A DNA stretch of 64,000 bases from the NCBI GenBank assembly GCA_030412805.1, contig JASJFJ010000001.1, forward strand, positions 5,210,501 to 5,274,500, read 5' to 3'. This document shows positions 31,330-41,910 of the stretch, piece after piece (within the stretch, counting starts at the first letter, position 1; each line of letters begins with the position of its first letter). The translations under genes were made by a program, and so were the position numbers. The stretch is from Westerdykella aurantiaca (taxonomy: Eukaryota > Ascomycota > Dothideomycetes > Pleosporales > Sporormiaceae). The notes under the pieces are model-generated. The model saw only the letters and a list, made by a program, of their open reading frames with translations, was not told where the DNA came from and ran no database searches.

Positions 31330-31455
31330 GTGGATTGGGCCATTCTTGGGACATCTACGTATTGGACATATACGCTGGAACAGCTCATGGACATCAGACG
31401 ACCACTCCGCTGGATGGCAGGGCCGTCATGCACGGCATCGGCATACGTCACGTCT

Positions 31456-32492
31456 CTACTTCTTCGTTTCTCTCCGCAGCCTCGCGAGCACCAACCACTT
31501 CTTCCGCTCGCCAATATCCTCCCTCCCGCCGTCCCGCACGGGTCTCCATTCCCGCCGCCGATCGGTCGCGTCCATCTCGAAGATGTCCTCCACCTCCAGC
31601 CCGGACTCTGGTACAACGTCCTCGAAGAACCCCGCGATCTTCGCACGCCCAGTGTGGAATCCGCCTATACATAGTACGCGCGCTTCCGGAGAGTCGGATA
31701 GAAAATGGGTCATGGAACGTGCGAGGTTCTCGTGCTCGTGTGGCATCCAGTAGCAGTCTGCAGCCAGGATCCGGGTGAAGCTGTGTGCGTTCTCCTGAGC
31801 GAAAGGGGTGGATAGCTCGCCCCATTGGTGCCCTTGTATCGTTACGTTAGGTTCGATGTGTCTGGGTATTTTCTTTGCCACGTTGGTCTTGATCGCTTCG
31901 AGGATTGCGGGTGCTGGGTAGTCGGAAATGGTGACCTGCATAGCCGTTAGGATAGATCTCCAAGTTGAATGGATCATCCCCGACGCACAGATTGGGCGCC
32001 CGACAAACCAGCAGCGATCCCGCCCAAGCCTACACGTAAACTTTCCCATCAGCTTCCTCGTTCTTCAATTCACCCAGCGCCCCACCCACCTGCCCCGAGC
32101 TCCAGCACTTTCTCCCCCTCCACCCTCCACTTCTCTTCCTCCTCCCTACTCAACCACCAGTCCCCTCCTCCTTCCCCCTCCACATCATGCCCACCATCTT
32201 CACCCGTCCTTCCACTTCCCCCCAAACACTCGGCCATCAGAACACCCGCATTCCACAAATAATGCGCAAACTTTGTCCGTTGCTCCTCCCCATTCACATC
32301 TGCCGTCTTGAACTCCAGATCCCCGAACGCCCGGCTGGCATATACGATTACAGTGCCTGCGTCGGCGTCGCCGTGTTGGTTTTGCAGATCGTCGGTGAAA
32401 ATGGCGCCGAGCGTCGAGGAGAAGATGTCTTCTGGGGTGGGCTCGTGGGAGGGCGGGTGCTGGAGGGTTATCAGGGAGGGGAGGGGTTGCAT
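31456..32492 (-). CDS. EFM7: eEF1A N-terminal/lysine methyltransferase EFM7 (NNT1-like)
   Basis: Minus-strand exons 32090..32492, 31989..32029 (only 41 bp) and 31456..31935 are joined with phases 1 and 0 over introns of 60 and 53 bp, giving 307 residues. Features are SSLGAIF-like residues STLGAIFTDDLQNQHGD, then FAHYLWNAGVLMAECL, the SAM motif KVLELGAGLGGIAAG, and VTISDYPAPAILEAIKTNV (post-I). HQWGELSTPF and ILAADCYWMPHEH follow (D-x-x-W/Y family motif). This is the pattern of fungal NNT1/EFM7. In yeast Efm7 trimethylates Gly2 and dimethylates Lys3 of eEF1A; older names call it a nicotinamide N-methyltransferase. Function is inferred by family. A TACCTAGGTA palindrome lies 93 bp upstream of the start. 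Confidence 0.88.
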
Positions 32493-33652
32493 CGGGGCCG
32501 GTGGTTATCACGATAATTCGGCCTGGCGATTGTCTTATTGTGAGGTGGAAGGTTTGTTCAATGTTTGCGTGCTCACCCACTGTGTACCTAGGTAGCTATT
32601 GCGGGGGAAATTCGATGCAAGTAAGTTCAGAAAGGACAAATCGAGATCACGTGGAAGGTTCTCTCAAGCACAACTAACTAGCTACAGCAAACAAGGAGAA
32701 GTATATTTCTACTGCTTCCTATTAGATAGATTGATCAATCTTTCCATCTCATCTTTTCTGGTCTCTATCTCAACAGCAGTGAGCGGGGTTGGACGAGGGG
32801 TGCGGATTGCCGATTCGGGTTAAATCATCGGGTATGCTGCACTCAAGAGTCCAGAACTTGCGGTGAGTTTTTGTATCACAACTTGGGGGTTTCACTGTCA
32901 TAGATTGCTGGCTTGTATTTTCCTCTGGTCGCTGTGAAGAATTGCTCCTTTTCGCTTTATTTGCGAGGTCCATCCCGTACCTTTGGCATTGAGAATCTAA
33001 ACTCCCCGACGAACTATTGATTTGGGCACAAGACAGAAGTTAGACTAGAGTTTCTAGTAACAGAAAGTATTCTGACAAGCATCAATGCTAGAAGTTAGCT
33101 GCAAACTTACAGACACCTATTACAGCGAAAGCTTTAGGCCTGGTTCCTACGAGCTACCATGGAATGACAAAACCTCTACAATCGACACTCCAATTGTATA
33201 CAACTCTTCTTAGATTCTTAAATCTAACCCCCTATCCATCCCCAACCTGGAGAAACGGAAAGTAAGCAAAGAAACTCCATAAAGAACGTCAATATGGTTA
33301 CTACGAAGGTCCGTAGGCTAGCACTGTGCACTAATACAGGCCTTGGTGCTGGGTAGAAGGTATCGCGATGATTTGGCTAGAGTCATTTCGCCCTGAGTCG
33401 AAGGAGCAAAGGAATAGACGACGTAGACGACTGATTGTTCCTAAGGCTCTAGAGGTATGCAGTAGACTGGATAGACCTCCGAGGCTGACAAGTTTCCTGA
33501 GATTTACGAGGATAGTGATGAGAATAGTGGGGACTTCGAGTTGAGTGGGGATGCTTGGTGGGAACGACGGGTTTTCTTTGCCTGGAGGTCTGGGTGATTG
33601 AGGACTGATCTGACTATATGATAAATGTTACGCAAACGTAAAAACCAATTCA
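32493..33652. other. AT-richer interval between EFM7 and tRNA-Ile
   Basis: About 1.16 kb, clearly richer in A+T than the rest of the window, with scattered stops in all frames. No ORF, terminal repeat or transposase-like residue is recognisable. CpG is still present, so strong RIP mutation is not obvious. It includes an exact TACCTAGGTA at 32585-32594 close to the EFM7 start. Confidence 0.5.
32585..32594. promoter_or_regulatory. TACCTAGGTA palindrome upstream of EFM7
   Basis: This is an exact copy of the 10-bp palindrome also found at 10817 and 27021. It lies 93 bp upstream of the EFM7 start codon, in core-promoter range. Its function is inferred. Confidence 0.5.
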
Positions 33653-33726
33653 GGTCCCTTAGCTCAGCTGGTTAGAGCGTGGTGCTAATAACGCCAAGGC
33701 CGGCGGTTCGATCCCGCCAGGGACCA
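33653..33726 (+). tRNA. tRNA-Ile(AAU)
   Basis: A complete cloverleaf: the 7-bp acceptor stem GGTCCCT pairs with AGGGACC, followed by discriminator A. The D-arm contains AGCTCAGCTGGTTAGAG (A box). The anticodon stem TGGTG/CGCCA closes the loop CTAATAA with anticodon AAT at 687-689 of the 33,000s. A variable loop follows, then the T-arm CCGGCGGTTCGATCCCGCC (B box). There is no intron. The AAU anticodon (inosine-modified in the cell) reads AUU, AUC and AUA. Confidence 0.97.
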
Positions 33727-33744
33727 TTCATCCCCTAGAGTTTC

Positions 33745-33752
33745 TTTTTTTT
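33745..33752 (+). terminator. T8 run, RNA polymerase III terminator of the tRNA
   Basis: Eight consecutive thymines begin 18 bp after the tRNA end, the usual Pol III stop signal. Confidence 0.85.
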
Positions 33753-35004
33753 CGCCTTTTTATTTATACCTCTATCCGCCAGTGCCACAAGATAAGGCGA
33801 CGAGGTGGATAGCTGGAAAAGTGCACTGTGGTTGGAGTGAATGTCTCCCAATTCGACGGCGATTCAGATGACGGCGAGCGGAACATGGGGTGGCCTTTGG
33901 GTGAGGTCATGTCAGGAATGCGAAATCGAAAACGGCTCTATGCGCATCTACAGGCGCGGGGGGAACGGAATCGGCCTTTGCTGTGCATCACAGGTCATCT
34001 ATCATACGTCAGCCAAAAGAATCGCTAAGATCAAATGCAAGTGGTCGATCGTTGTCATCGACAATCCCAGAAGAAAGATGTCCACACCTACCGTATTTTG
34101 GCTCGAACTCATGTATCGATTGGGTCATCCAATGGGTTTGGGTGTAGACGTGGCCTAGGACAGCCTGCGCCAAAAGACATGCCCGGGAAAGGAGTTAGCC
34201 AGCGAGGTTGGTCGGGGGTTAGGCTGTATGGAGCATTTGTATATACGTTGAGATCCAAGGGATAGTGTCTTGGACCGAGAAGAATTGCCGCGTGCAAGAC
34301 AGGGGAATGATGAAGGCGTAAAGTGGTGGGAAACTAATATGTGACACGTGGTTCTGACATGGTGTAAGAGACGATAGGGTAACGAGGGAGGGATAAATAT
34401 TGGAGGGTTCGAAATATCATATAAAGAAAGGATGACGATTCGAATAAACACAAAATGGCAACTTCAGCCTTGGAGTAGTCGAGCGAGAACACGACAGCTC
34501 TATCTAGAACTGGGCAGCGGACTCGTTTATCTCAGGGTCCCACAGGTCTCCCAGAACAGGTGTTTGGTGAATGTTCCCTTCCGCCCACTTACGCCCCACT
34601 TGCACACAAGGCGAGCTAGCGGCAGTGCCAAACCACATCGAGCTGCCGTCGTGCAACGGCGCACGTGCGGTTCAAAGCTTGGCAGTTGTCATCTCCCGGA
34701 CGAGTCTGTGCTGAAGCTTGCTCCGCGCCAAGCCAAGTCGAGGGTTTGGGGAAAACATTGTGAGAGGGCGGTAGTCCTCCTCCGACATTGCACAGCTGTC
34801 AATTCACCCAGGAGCGGCTGGCCTCGCTTTTCCTTGGATCTCTGGTCATTGGGAGATACGGTTGTGGTATGACCCCGGATTGCCGCTGCTCGTTTCGGTA
34901 CACGACGTCGTGATCGACACGCTTCACCACGTTCGTTATAAGGCGGGGGACTTGTCCACCGGTTGCCTTGACCCTACGCATATCCTCCTCACAACTTGGG
35001 CATC
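33753..35004. other. Intergenic between tRNA-Ile and glycogenin
   Basis: About 1.25 kb without a supported gene. It holds the glycogenin promoter. ORFs of 60-146 codons on both strands have no recognisable content. Confidence 0.5.
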
Positions 35005-37668
35005 ATGGCCACTCCTCTGGAAGACGTGTATTGCACGGTAAGAGTTGCAGCTCAATGTCGTACAGACACGCGACTGACCACCTTGCAGCTGCTCATGAGC
35101 GACTCCTATCTTCCGGGTATGTACATTCCAATTTCGCGGAAACGCAGCTAATCCTCCAGGTGCGGCTGTTCTCTCACACTCCTTGCGAGATTCTGGGACG
35201 AAGAAGAAGTTGGCAGTGCTCGTCACGCTGGACACCCTCTCTGCGGGCACAATGGAAAAGCTCAGAGTAGGGACAATGCGTAATAGAACCAGGTCAAGAT
35301 CTGACTGCTCTAGACACTCTATGACTACCTAATACCGGTCGAACATATACGAAATCCTATTCCTTCAAACCTATATCTCATGGGACGCCCCGATCTTGCC
35401 TTCGCGTTCACGAAGATTGCACTATGGAGACAGACCCAGTTCCGGAAGATTGTCTACCTCGATGCAGACATGGTAGTGCTTCGTACCCTCGACGAGCTCT
35501 TCGACATTGACGCCGATTTTGCTGCTGCCCCGGACATTGGCTGGCCTGACGCATTCAATTCAGGTCTCATGGTGTTGACGCCGAACATGGGCGACTACTG
35601 GGCCTTGCAGACAATGGCAGCGGCTGGAGACAGCTTCGATGGCGCAGATCAGGGTCTCTTAAACCAGTACTACCAGCACCGCAATTGGCATCGGCTGAGC
35701 TTCACATACAACTGCACCCCCAACGCAGAGTACCAGTGGGAGCCGGCCTACCGGTATTACAAGTCCAATATCAGCGCCGTACACTTCATTGGCAAAGACA
35801 AGCCATGGATGGATGGCAAAAGGGCCCCTGGGGGACCCGGCGTGTACAGCGAACTCGTGGCGCGGTGGTGGGCGGTACATGACAAGCACCTCAGGGAACC
35901 CAAACCAGAACCACAGCCGTACCTTTATACCGGAATTCCATCCGCCCAAGAAGTCCCCATTCCTGATGTTGTTATCGAGCCAGAGGCGCCGCCTGAAGCA
36001 CCTCTCACCACCACGGAGCTCCCGTTCACCGAGCCCGGGGAGCCAGCAGAGAACCTCGACCATGGGCTAGTAGAACCTACCCCGACCGCGGAGCAACGCA
36101 GGTTCTCTGCACCACAGATGGAATGGGATGCAACCATGTAAGCTTTCCTTTCACGCAAAACAGCAGACGTAGCTAATATTGTAGATCGGCGCCGCCACCC
36201 GAATCGAGACCAGAAGCGGCGAACTTCCCTCAAGAGATATATGAGTTTAACGAGAGTCGGGAGTTGTTCCACGCGCCCAAATCCTACCCCGAGCCTCCTA
36301 GAGACATGTGGTATAAGGTCCCTGAAACAAGGCCCACGCCGTCCGAAAAACCGAAACCCATCTTCCCCTGGGAGCAGATACCCGATCGACCGAAGGCCAC
36401 CCGTGTGTTTTCAGTGGATACGTCTCCGCCACCGACCCCTGAAGCAGAAGCTACTTCACTGGCTCCAGTTCCTGCCCCGGCTCCAGTTACAGGCCCAGCT
36501 CCAACACATCCATTCTCTACCGTTCACTACGAAGAAGGAATTTCCGCTTCGAAGCCGGAAGAAAAAGTGCAGACGAGAGCATCTGCAAGCCCTGAGCAAA
36601 CTTCTACCCCACAGATCGCTGACGCGTTCCAACAGAGCGGTGTCAACGCGTGGGATTCGGTGCCCGGCATTGATCACTATGTGCGCGCCATAATGGACTC
36701 ACACTCTCGACGCGCGAAGCCCCAGGTCCTGTACACAAGCGAAAACCCGGAAGAGATTGTGTCTGGCGGTAGTGGTAAAGACCGTCGGGAAAGCCTGCTC
36801 ATTACTGATTTTCCGTCCGAGGTTGAGCGACCAAGTCTCCCCGTGACGCCAGCACCCCAACCTACGGTGTGGGGCAAGGACAAAGAGGCAGCGTTTGAAC
36901 TGCCACAGGCTGAAGGAGTTCCGGATCAAGCTCAATGGGTACGTTTTGAATGTCCCCAATGTGGATTTCAATCTGCTCGTATTGAAGACTTCCACCGTCT
37001 TGGACATGATGACCCCAATATTCCTAACGCTGCCCCTCCCCCTGATACTTACCCGCTCGCTCCGCAAAGCCCTCCGAAGCCTGAGGCTCCAGTGGCAACA
37101 GAATCATCGAAAGCCACCGCGCCTGAGAAGCTGTCCGTTCCACCTGAGCCCAAATATCGGAGCGGTACTAGTGCTCGCGGAGCGCCCCTTGCATCGTTGA
37201 CTGATCCTTCATTGCTTCCGCCACCACCAACTTCCGATCCCAGCGTATTGTCATCTTCTACACCCATTGCCATATCTACGCTATAATTGTTTTGCATCAA
37301 TCGTTTTGGATTGTGCGTACACAGACGCTGACTTCATATGTAAAAAGAATCCGGAAGAGAGACTTGAGCAGCTGCGCCGATCGTCGCTCCTCGAATTCGA
37401 ACACTTGAAAGCACCGGTCCATCCAGAACCACCGTTAAGAGCAGTACCAGAACACTCCGTACCATCTCCAGAGGAACTGGGGGTCTTGCCACAAGCAAGC
37501 CTTGACAAAACGCCCACCCCAAGCGAAGTGAAGGATTCCACGTCCGAGCAGGACCATGGGTCTGACAAGCCAGTACTGAAAGAGCCGGACTTTGGCGAGC
37601 CAGCCACGCGTGTGATATCTGAGGAAATCCTCAGTCCCACGCAGACACGGCAGAGCATACTACCTTGA
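35005..37668 (+). CDS. Glycogenin (GT8 self-glucosylating glycogen primer)
   Basis: Preferred exons: 35005..35037, 35089..35116 (28-bp micro-exon), 35160..35266, 35314..36137, 36185..37244 and 37348..37668, giving 790 residues. Residues 1-260 are the GT8 glucosyltransferase: YCTLLMSDSYLPGA, the Mn-binding D-x-D in VYLDADMVVLRTLDELFD (D106/D108), FNSGLMVL, GADQGLLNQYY and NAEYQWEPAYRYY (region of the self-glucosylated Tyr), closing AVHFIGKDKPW. Glycogenin makes the first 8-12 glucose units on its own Tyr to start glycogen. The Pro-rich C-terminal half contains YEFNESRELFHAPKSYPEPP and PEERLEQLRRSSLLEFEHL; the end of this tail usually binds glycogen synthase. The 3' structure is uncertain: 36939 also has a strong GTACGT donor, and splicing it directly to 37348 gives a 688-residue form. 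Confidence 0.88.
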
Positions 37669-38107
37669 TTATTTCTTGCCCTCGTCCCAGTCAGTATACA
37701 CGCGAGCCGCTTTATCCTCATGTACACTATTCCTTCTTGCATTGGATCGGCATAGCCTTGTAATGCTTCCCTACTGGTTGATCGATCGATGTTCTTTTTT
37801 CTTTTCCCCCTTTTCTTTGCAATTTTCCTGCAGATCTGCTTTGCATCCACATTTCCAGCCTTTCTGCTGAGGTGCCATACTTGATCCGTTACTGCGACAG
37901 CATGTCTTGTATAATAAATTGCATTGGCATTAGCAGGACGCTGTTTTTCCCATTATATTACCTCGAGTTGGATTGGAGCTATTTCCGCTTTTAGTGGACC
38001 CTCCCGTGCTATGTGGACTAAGCATTCATCTCATTCACACGAGCGGGAGCTTGGACCAAGTCAATTGTCTGCAACACCGCGGGTGACGTTCCATCCCACC
38101 GTCAACC
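37669..38107. other. Intergenic, glycogenin 3' flank and Dug1/CNDP2 promoter
   Basis: 439 bp between two plus-strand genes, with AT-rich tracts near 37790 and 37910 suitable for 3'-end formation. No gene is seen. Confidence 0.55.
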
Positions 38108-39821
38108 ATGCCCCGCTTGCCCCTCACCCCCGTCTCCTTCCTGCATCGCGCTGTTTTAAGATCACTATCACCTGCCCGATTCTCCACAGCGCCCTTCACT
38201 TCACGCCCTTCTCCACCGAAGCTAGCCGTGCCGAAAACCCAGCGGCTTTTCCCCTCGAGCCCCGTCTTGTGCGCCTCCTCCATACCACAAAGAAGACCAA
38301 AAACAGTTTGGCCATATCTCTACAAAGACTACGACGCCATGCCGCACCTCGATCCATACTTCAAGCAGGTGGACAGCCTGCAGGACAAGTTCATTGAGAG
38401 ACTACGAGATGCCGTCGCCATTCCCAGCATAAGCTCTGAAGATGCGCGGAGGCCGGACGTCGTCAAGGTATGTGGTCCGCGAACGCTCTGCCATTCCACG
38501 GACTAACATTGTCTACTAGATGGGCGAGTGGCTCGCCGAACAGATCAAAGCCCTCGGTGGCACCGTTGAGCTCCGTCAGATGGGAAAGCAGCCTGGTCGC
38601 GAACACCTCGACCTCCCTCCATGCCTCCTCGGCCGCTACGGCGATGACCCAAACAAGCCAAACGTACTGGTATATGGCCATTACGACGTACAGCCAGCAC
38701 AGAAGTCGGACGGCTGGGCAACCGACCCTTTCACCCTGACCATTGACGAGAAGGGACGCATGTTTGGGCGTGGAAGCACGGACGATAAGGGCCCGGTGCT
38801 GGGCTGGTTGAACGCCATTGAGGCCCACCAGAAAGCCGGAGTGGACTTCCCCGTGAATCTGCTCATGTGTTTTGAGGGAATGGAGGAGAATGGTTCCGAG
38901 GGTCTGGATGATCTCATTGCCGCAGAGGCGAAGAAATTCTTCAAGGACGCGGATGTCGTGTGTATCTCCGATAACTACTGGTTGGGCACAGAGAAGCCGT
39001 GCTTGACGTATGGGGTCCGTGGTTGCAACTACTACGCCCTTGAGATTTCTGGGCCCGCCCAGGATCTGCACTCTGGTGTCCATGGAGGCGTAACGCACGA
39101 GCCGATGACAGACCTCATCAAGATCATGAGCTCCTTGGTGGATTCGGATGGCAAGATCCTGATTGAGGGCATTGATGATTTGGTTGCGCCTCTGACTGAG
39201 CAGGAGGCGGCACTGTATCCTCCTATTGCCTTCACCATGGACGATTTGAAGGAGTCACTCGGCAACGACGTCTCCATCTGGAGCCAGAAGGAGGACGCCC
39301 TCAAGCACAAGATGCGCTACCCTTCCCTTTCGCTTCATGGCATTGAAGGCGCCTTCTACACCCCCGGAGCCAAGACGGTCATCCCCGCAAAGGTCATTGG
39401 CAAGTTCTCCGTTCGCACGGTGCCCAACATGGAGATCGATGAGGTCACCAAGCTGGTCGAGAAGCACGTCAACGAGCAATTCGGAAAGCTCAAATCCAAG
39501 AACACATTCAAATTCCACATCGTGCACTGCGGAAAGTGGTGGGTGGAGGATCCCAACCATCCCAACTACACCGCCGCGGCAAAGGCTGTGGAGAGGGTGT
39601 TCGGCGTGAAGCCGGATATGACCAGGGAGGGCGGCAGCATTCCCGTTACGCTCACGTTCCAGGAACAACTGGGCAAGAATGTGTTGCTTCTACCCATGGG
39701 AAGCTCAACGGATATGGCGCATTCGACCAACGAGAAGTTGGATAAGAGGAATTATATCGAGGGCACCAAGCTGCTGGGAGCCTACCTGCACTATGTCGCG
39801 GGGGAGATCAAGAGGAGCTAA
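38108..39821 (+). CDS. DUG1: Cys-Gly metallodipeptidase, M20 family (Dug1/CNDP2-like)
   Basis: Exons 38108..38467 and 38520..39821 are joined over a 52-bp GTATGT...CTAAC...CTAG intron in phase 0, giving 553 residues. The conserved enzyme begins at Met78 (MPHLDPYFKQVDSLQDKF). Metal-site motifs of M20A are clear: VYGHYDVQPA (His174, Asp176), GRGSTDDKGPVLGWLNA (Asp near 208), EGMEENGSEGLDD (catalytic/ligand Glu pair near 242) and VVCISDNYWLG. Near the end, PMGSSTDMAHSTNEKLD supplies the last His. Yeast Dug1 hydrolyses Cys-Gly and other dipeptides in glutathione turnover in the cytosol, usually with about 480 residues. The extra 77 residues here are Arg/Ser/Pro-rich with few acids, like a mitochondrial presequence. 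A start at 38339 would give the cytosolic-length enzyme. Confidence 0.93.
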
Positions 39822-40082
39822 CTTAGGCTTTGAAATATATATAATACAATTTCGTCACACATGGTATTGTACATGCTCTGCTCTTCTGCCATTTTTGCAG
39901 GGTGCTCTTGGTGTAAACTTTTGACAACCATGCGTGTCCCTTTCTTCATGCAGCGCGAGAACCCTCTCAACCGCCTTCTTCCTACGCTACATCATTCATC
40001 TTCCCTTCTTTGAGACGGGGGCGGAGTTGTGCTCCTCACAAAGCGTGGTTGAAAGGTTTGCACCTCGCACTCTTCCCCGCCG

Positions 40083-40529
40083 CTACGCCGCCGCCTTCAT
40101 CCGCTCTTTCCACGCCTCCCAAGCCGTCGTCTCGACATGTAAACCGCCCGGGCACCTGCAAAAGACCAGTTATTAGCTTTGTCTCCTTTTTTCCGACTTC
40201 GGACCTTCCAAGGTTCCTTCTCAACTACACGTGACACCGCGCTCGCCAAGCCTCCCTCTGATCCCATCCTACCTCTGATGAAAGTATCGAACCCTCAACA
40301 GGTGAACTTACTCTCGATAAAGCCTAACCACGGGCTCACAGACAATCACCGGCTTCTCCCCCTTCTTCAACTTCTTCTTCGGATCGATATTACACTTATA
40401 CTGCGTGAGCTGCTTGGGAGCGCAGTGGCGCTCCAGATTGATTGGGACTTTGCGCGGTTTTCCGTTGGGAAGAGTGGTGGTTTCGAGAGGGAGGTGGGGG
40501 ACTGGGAAGGTGGGAATGGGCGGGGCCAT
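40083..40529 (-). CDS. SOM1: Mitochondrial export protein Som1
   Basis: Exons 40312..40529 and 40083..40155 on the minus strand are joined over a 156-bp GTAAGT...TTTTGCAG intron (phase 2), giving 96 residues. The sequence follows the fungal Som1 pattern: MAPPIPTFPVPHLP, a Lys/Arg/Pro segment, then Cys residues in LERHCAPKQLTQYKCNI, IVCEPVVRLYREC and GGLHVETTAWEAW. Only splicing restores the RECPGG...VETTAWE end. Som1 is a small subunit of the mitochondrial inner membrane peptidase (Imp1/Imp2) complex, which removes sorting signals on the intermembrane-space side; the paired cysteines fit that compartment. The start is 95 bp from the divergent XRCC2-like start. Confidence 0.9.
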
Positions 40530-40624
40530 CGGGGTTTGTTGTGATTAAGAAGGGTTGAGGTAGAAGGGGGATGAGTGGTGTTGGTGGAGGAGGGATGGAT
40601 GGAGAGGGCGCGAAAAGGGCTGGG
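40530..40624. promoter_or_regulatory. 95-bp divergent promoter SOM1 / XRCC2-like
   Basis: Only 95 bp separates the two start codons. It is GA-rich on the plus strand. There is no room for two independent promoters, so a shared bidirectional core or transcription starts inside the partner gene are expected. Confidence 0.65.
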
Positions 40625-41910
40625 ATGAAGCTGCTGGGCGAGGTTAAGGGAGAGGGGTTGAGTGAGGTGAGAAACTCCAAGCGTCAGGTGGGATCCTAAC
40701 ATTGATTGACTCTGACATTTTCTAGTTGCTGAGTTCGTTGAGGGAGATTGTGGATGGAGAGAGCCAGAATGAGAAGGGATATTTTGGTATTCCCGCGCTG
40801 GATGATCTCATATCGCCTCCCAGTTCGGCTCCACCACAACCAGAAGGCACCGTACATCACGACGACGATGAATTCTGGAATTCCAACAATGCGAACAATT
40901 CAGTCTGGAATTCTCACCGGGAGAAAAATCTCAAGGACACCAAAAGTCCTACGGGGGCTGTCGGCGGACCTATCCTCGAGCTCATCTCTCCACCTTATAC
41001 GCACCACGTCGCCGGCGCCGGGAAAACATCTCTCATTTACCTCATAACAGCCCTTGCCATTTTGCCTTCCTCTGTCCTTTCAATTCCTATAGGTGGACAC
41101 AATGCCGCAGTCGTTATTCTGGACCCCCTATCCCATTTCAGTTTCCCTCGCCTTGCGCAGACGATGGTGGCGCTGCTGAAACAGCGTCTATCCTCGTCTT
41201 CCTGTTCCTCCGAAGGGCTGCAGGATTCCAAGAACGGACCTGGCGAGTTGGAATTGGAGCAGGTTATGAAGCACTGCATCCAAACCTCTCTGCCCCACAT
41301 ACACAGCTTCCGAGCGCAAAGCTGGGCCGGCCTACTCGGAACCCTGGAGACCTTACCAGATTACCTCTTCAATAGTCGCCGGCACCGCAGCATGGACCGT
41401 AGGATCCAGGCTATCGTCTTGGAAGATGTGGATGCATTCTACTGGAACGTGAGAAGCGGTACGGATACTACAATTCCCACCTCCAATCTCGAAACAGCAG
41501 AATTGCGTACCTCGACGACTGGAGCTACCACCTCGGGGAATAACCCGTCAACGTCCGCCTCCAGCGCCCTAGCCGCCGCCCTCCTCTCTCTATCCCGCCT
41601 CCTCTGCACCTCCCTCGTCCTCTCCTCCCATTCCACCCAGGTGTCCAGCTTCCGCGCGCCCCTACCTACATTCTGGCCTCCAGGTGTCAGCGTGACAAAA
41701 TTGGGTGTCCGGCGCTTGGACGTTGTGCCTTTTGCACCAGGGGTTAGTGTTGAGGAGGCGGAGGCGGAGAGGGACAGGAGGTGGGAGGTTGTGTGTAAGG
41801 GGCGATTTGAGTGTTGGAAGGTGGGCGGCAGGGAGGCGGAGGCGGTTGTATTGAGGGTAGGTAGGGAGGGAGAAACCTGTATCGAGAGAGAGACAAGGGT
41901 TGAACCGTGA
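40625..41910 (+). CDS. RecA/Rad51-family DNA repair protein, XRCC2-like
   Basis: Exons 40625..40666 and 40726..41910 are joined over a 59-bp GTGAGA...CCTAAC...TTCTAG intron in phase 0, giving 408 residues. The small first exon supplies the only sensible ATG and reads MKLLGEVKGEGLSE into LLSSLREIVDG. The Walker A-like loop is HHVAGAGKTSLIYLITA near 107-120; the first glycine of the GxxxxGKT consensus is replaced by His, as is common for loose Rad51 paralogues. The Walker B-like strand is QAIVLEDVDAFYWNV, preceded by AAVVILDPLSHFSFPRLAQ. The pattern fits fungal XRCC2-like proteins, which assist Rad51 in homologous recombination in complexes with other paralogues. ATPase activity and the orthologue call are inferred. 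Confidence 0.78.

Noticed and set aside
36957..37010. C2H2 zinc finger in the glycogenin cassette
   Set aside because: Spacing (C-x2-C-x10-H-x3-H) is two residues short of the classical finger and the hydrophobic core positions do not fit well; noted only within the cassette finding.
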